A DNA stretch of 64,000 nucleotides from Pyrocephalus nanus (taxonomy: Eukaryota; Chordata; Aves; Passeriformes; Tyrannidae), in the NCBI GenBank assembly GCA_038380795.1, contig CM076260.1:73631843-73695842 (forward strand), given 5' to 3'. Positions 63,573-64,000 of this stretch are shown here, one piece after another. Position 1 is the first letter of the stretch. Each line of letters begins with the position of its first letter. The notes below the pieces were generated by a model. It was not told the origin of the DNA. It worked only from the letters and a program-made list of their open reading frames with translations, and searched no databases. The position numbers and the translations under genes were made by a program.

Positions 63573-64000
63573 AGACAGGAAGAAGACAGAGGTGAAATCA
63601 CTTGGCAAATGGCAGAGCACTGCAAAAATCACTAAATTCACAGTGCAGCATCCCAGCCACTAAGTCACCAAGTCTCAGAACTGTTTTGGGGGCATGTCCT
63701 TGTTCAGAGAAAATCTTTTATGTCCTTCCACAAACATTAACTGTGAGAGTACGAGCAAAACTGCGTCTGTATGGTAACAGCCACAGACGGTGTATTTGTG
63801 CGTACTTTGAGAGCACGACAGGTAACGCTTGAAGGGTAAAGATGGACAAGGAAAGCAAGATTTCATTTGCTTTAGATGACAGTTTTCAACACCTTAAACT
63901 CCTTGACACAGTCTTCCATGACCTTCCTCCACTCCAGCAATTTACCCACTGTGAAGCAATCTGCTAGATTACATTGGTTCTCATAAAAACACCTAAGACA
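63573..64000. other. unique non-coding DNA to window end
   Basis: I see no exon, repeat or regulatory pattern that I can support here. The two short overlapping open frames on opposite strands look like chance. Confidence 0.6.

Noticed and set aside
1..64000. Prokaryotic features, CRISPR arrays, phage or endogenous retroviral genes
   Set aside because: No regularly spaced repeat array, operon-like ORF packing, long terminal repeats, or gag/pol/env-like open frames were seen on either strand.

Overview
The window reads as vertebrate, most probably avian, nuclear DNA with no recognisable gene. It is AT-leaning, CpG-poor and full of short ORFs. Stop codons close every frame; the longest open frames (about 130-150 codons) are what chance gives in 64 kb. 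There are no bacterial-style operons, ribosome-binding sites, phage genes, insertion sequences or CRISPR arrays. The best taxonomic clue is CR1 LINE sequence. A 3' fragment at 36517-36679 ends in the CR1-type octamer repeat and carries the 'aaggtcccttccaaccca' motif typical of bird genomes. Several much older CR1 copies resemble families known from turtles and crocodilians. Sparse repeats and the lack of clear SINEs fit a bird.

Layout. 1-7.5 kb: unique non-coding DNA with purine tracts and a short perfect hairpin. 7.5-11.2 kb: a decayed antisense CR1 piece, an AC-rich patch, and the 3' tail of an old L2-like LINE. 11.2-16.1 kb: AT-rich DNA, possibly with another old CR1, a CA microsatellite, a candidate 50-nt exon on the minus strand and a candidate conserved non-coding element. 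16.1-18.7 kb: a nest of three old CR1 fragments, two antisense and one sense. 18.7-31 kb: unique DNA with small tandem repeats, two locally CpG-richer patches and candidate regulatory elements. 31.0-32.2 kb: an antisense CR1 of about 1.1 kb. 32.2-36.7 kb: a hairpin, a strong acceptor followed by an open frame, and two further CR1 pieces. 36.7-50 kb: unique DNA with a 58-bp dispersed repeat pair (39.5 and 44.2 kb) and a dense cluster of transcription-factor-like sites at 46.2 kb. 50-64 kb: an A-rich tract, candidate conserved elements, a short cysteine-rich reading frame behind a splice acceptor at 57.6 kb, and an old CR1 3' end at 63.4 kb.

The likeliest setting is a gene desert or a large intron. 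The best leads are the cysteine-rich frame at 57592-57707, the candidate exons at 14358-14407 and 33505-33775, and several candidate enhancers. All are inferences from sequence pattern and none is shown to be functional. Repeat calls come from recalled family consensus patterns, not from a search.
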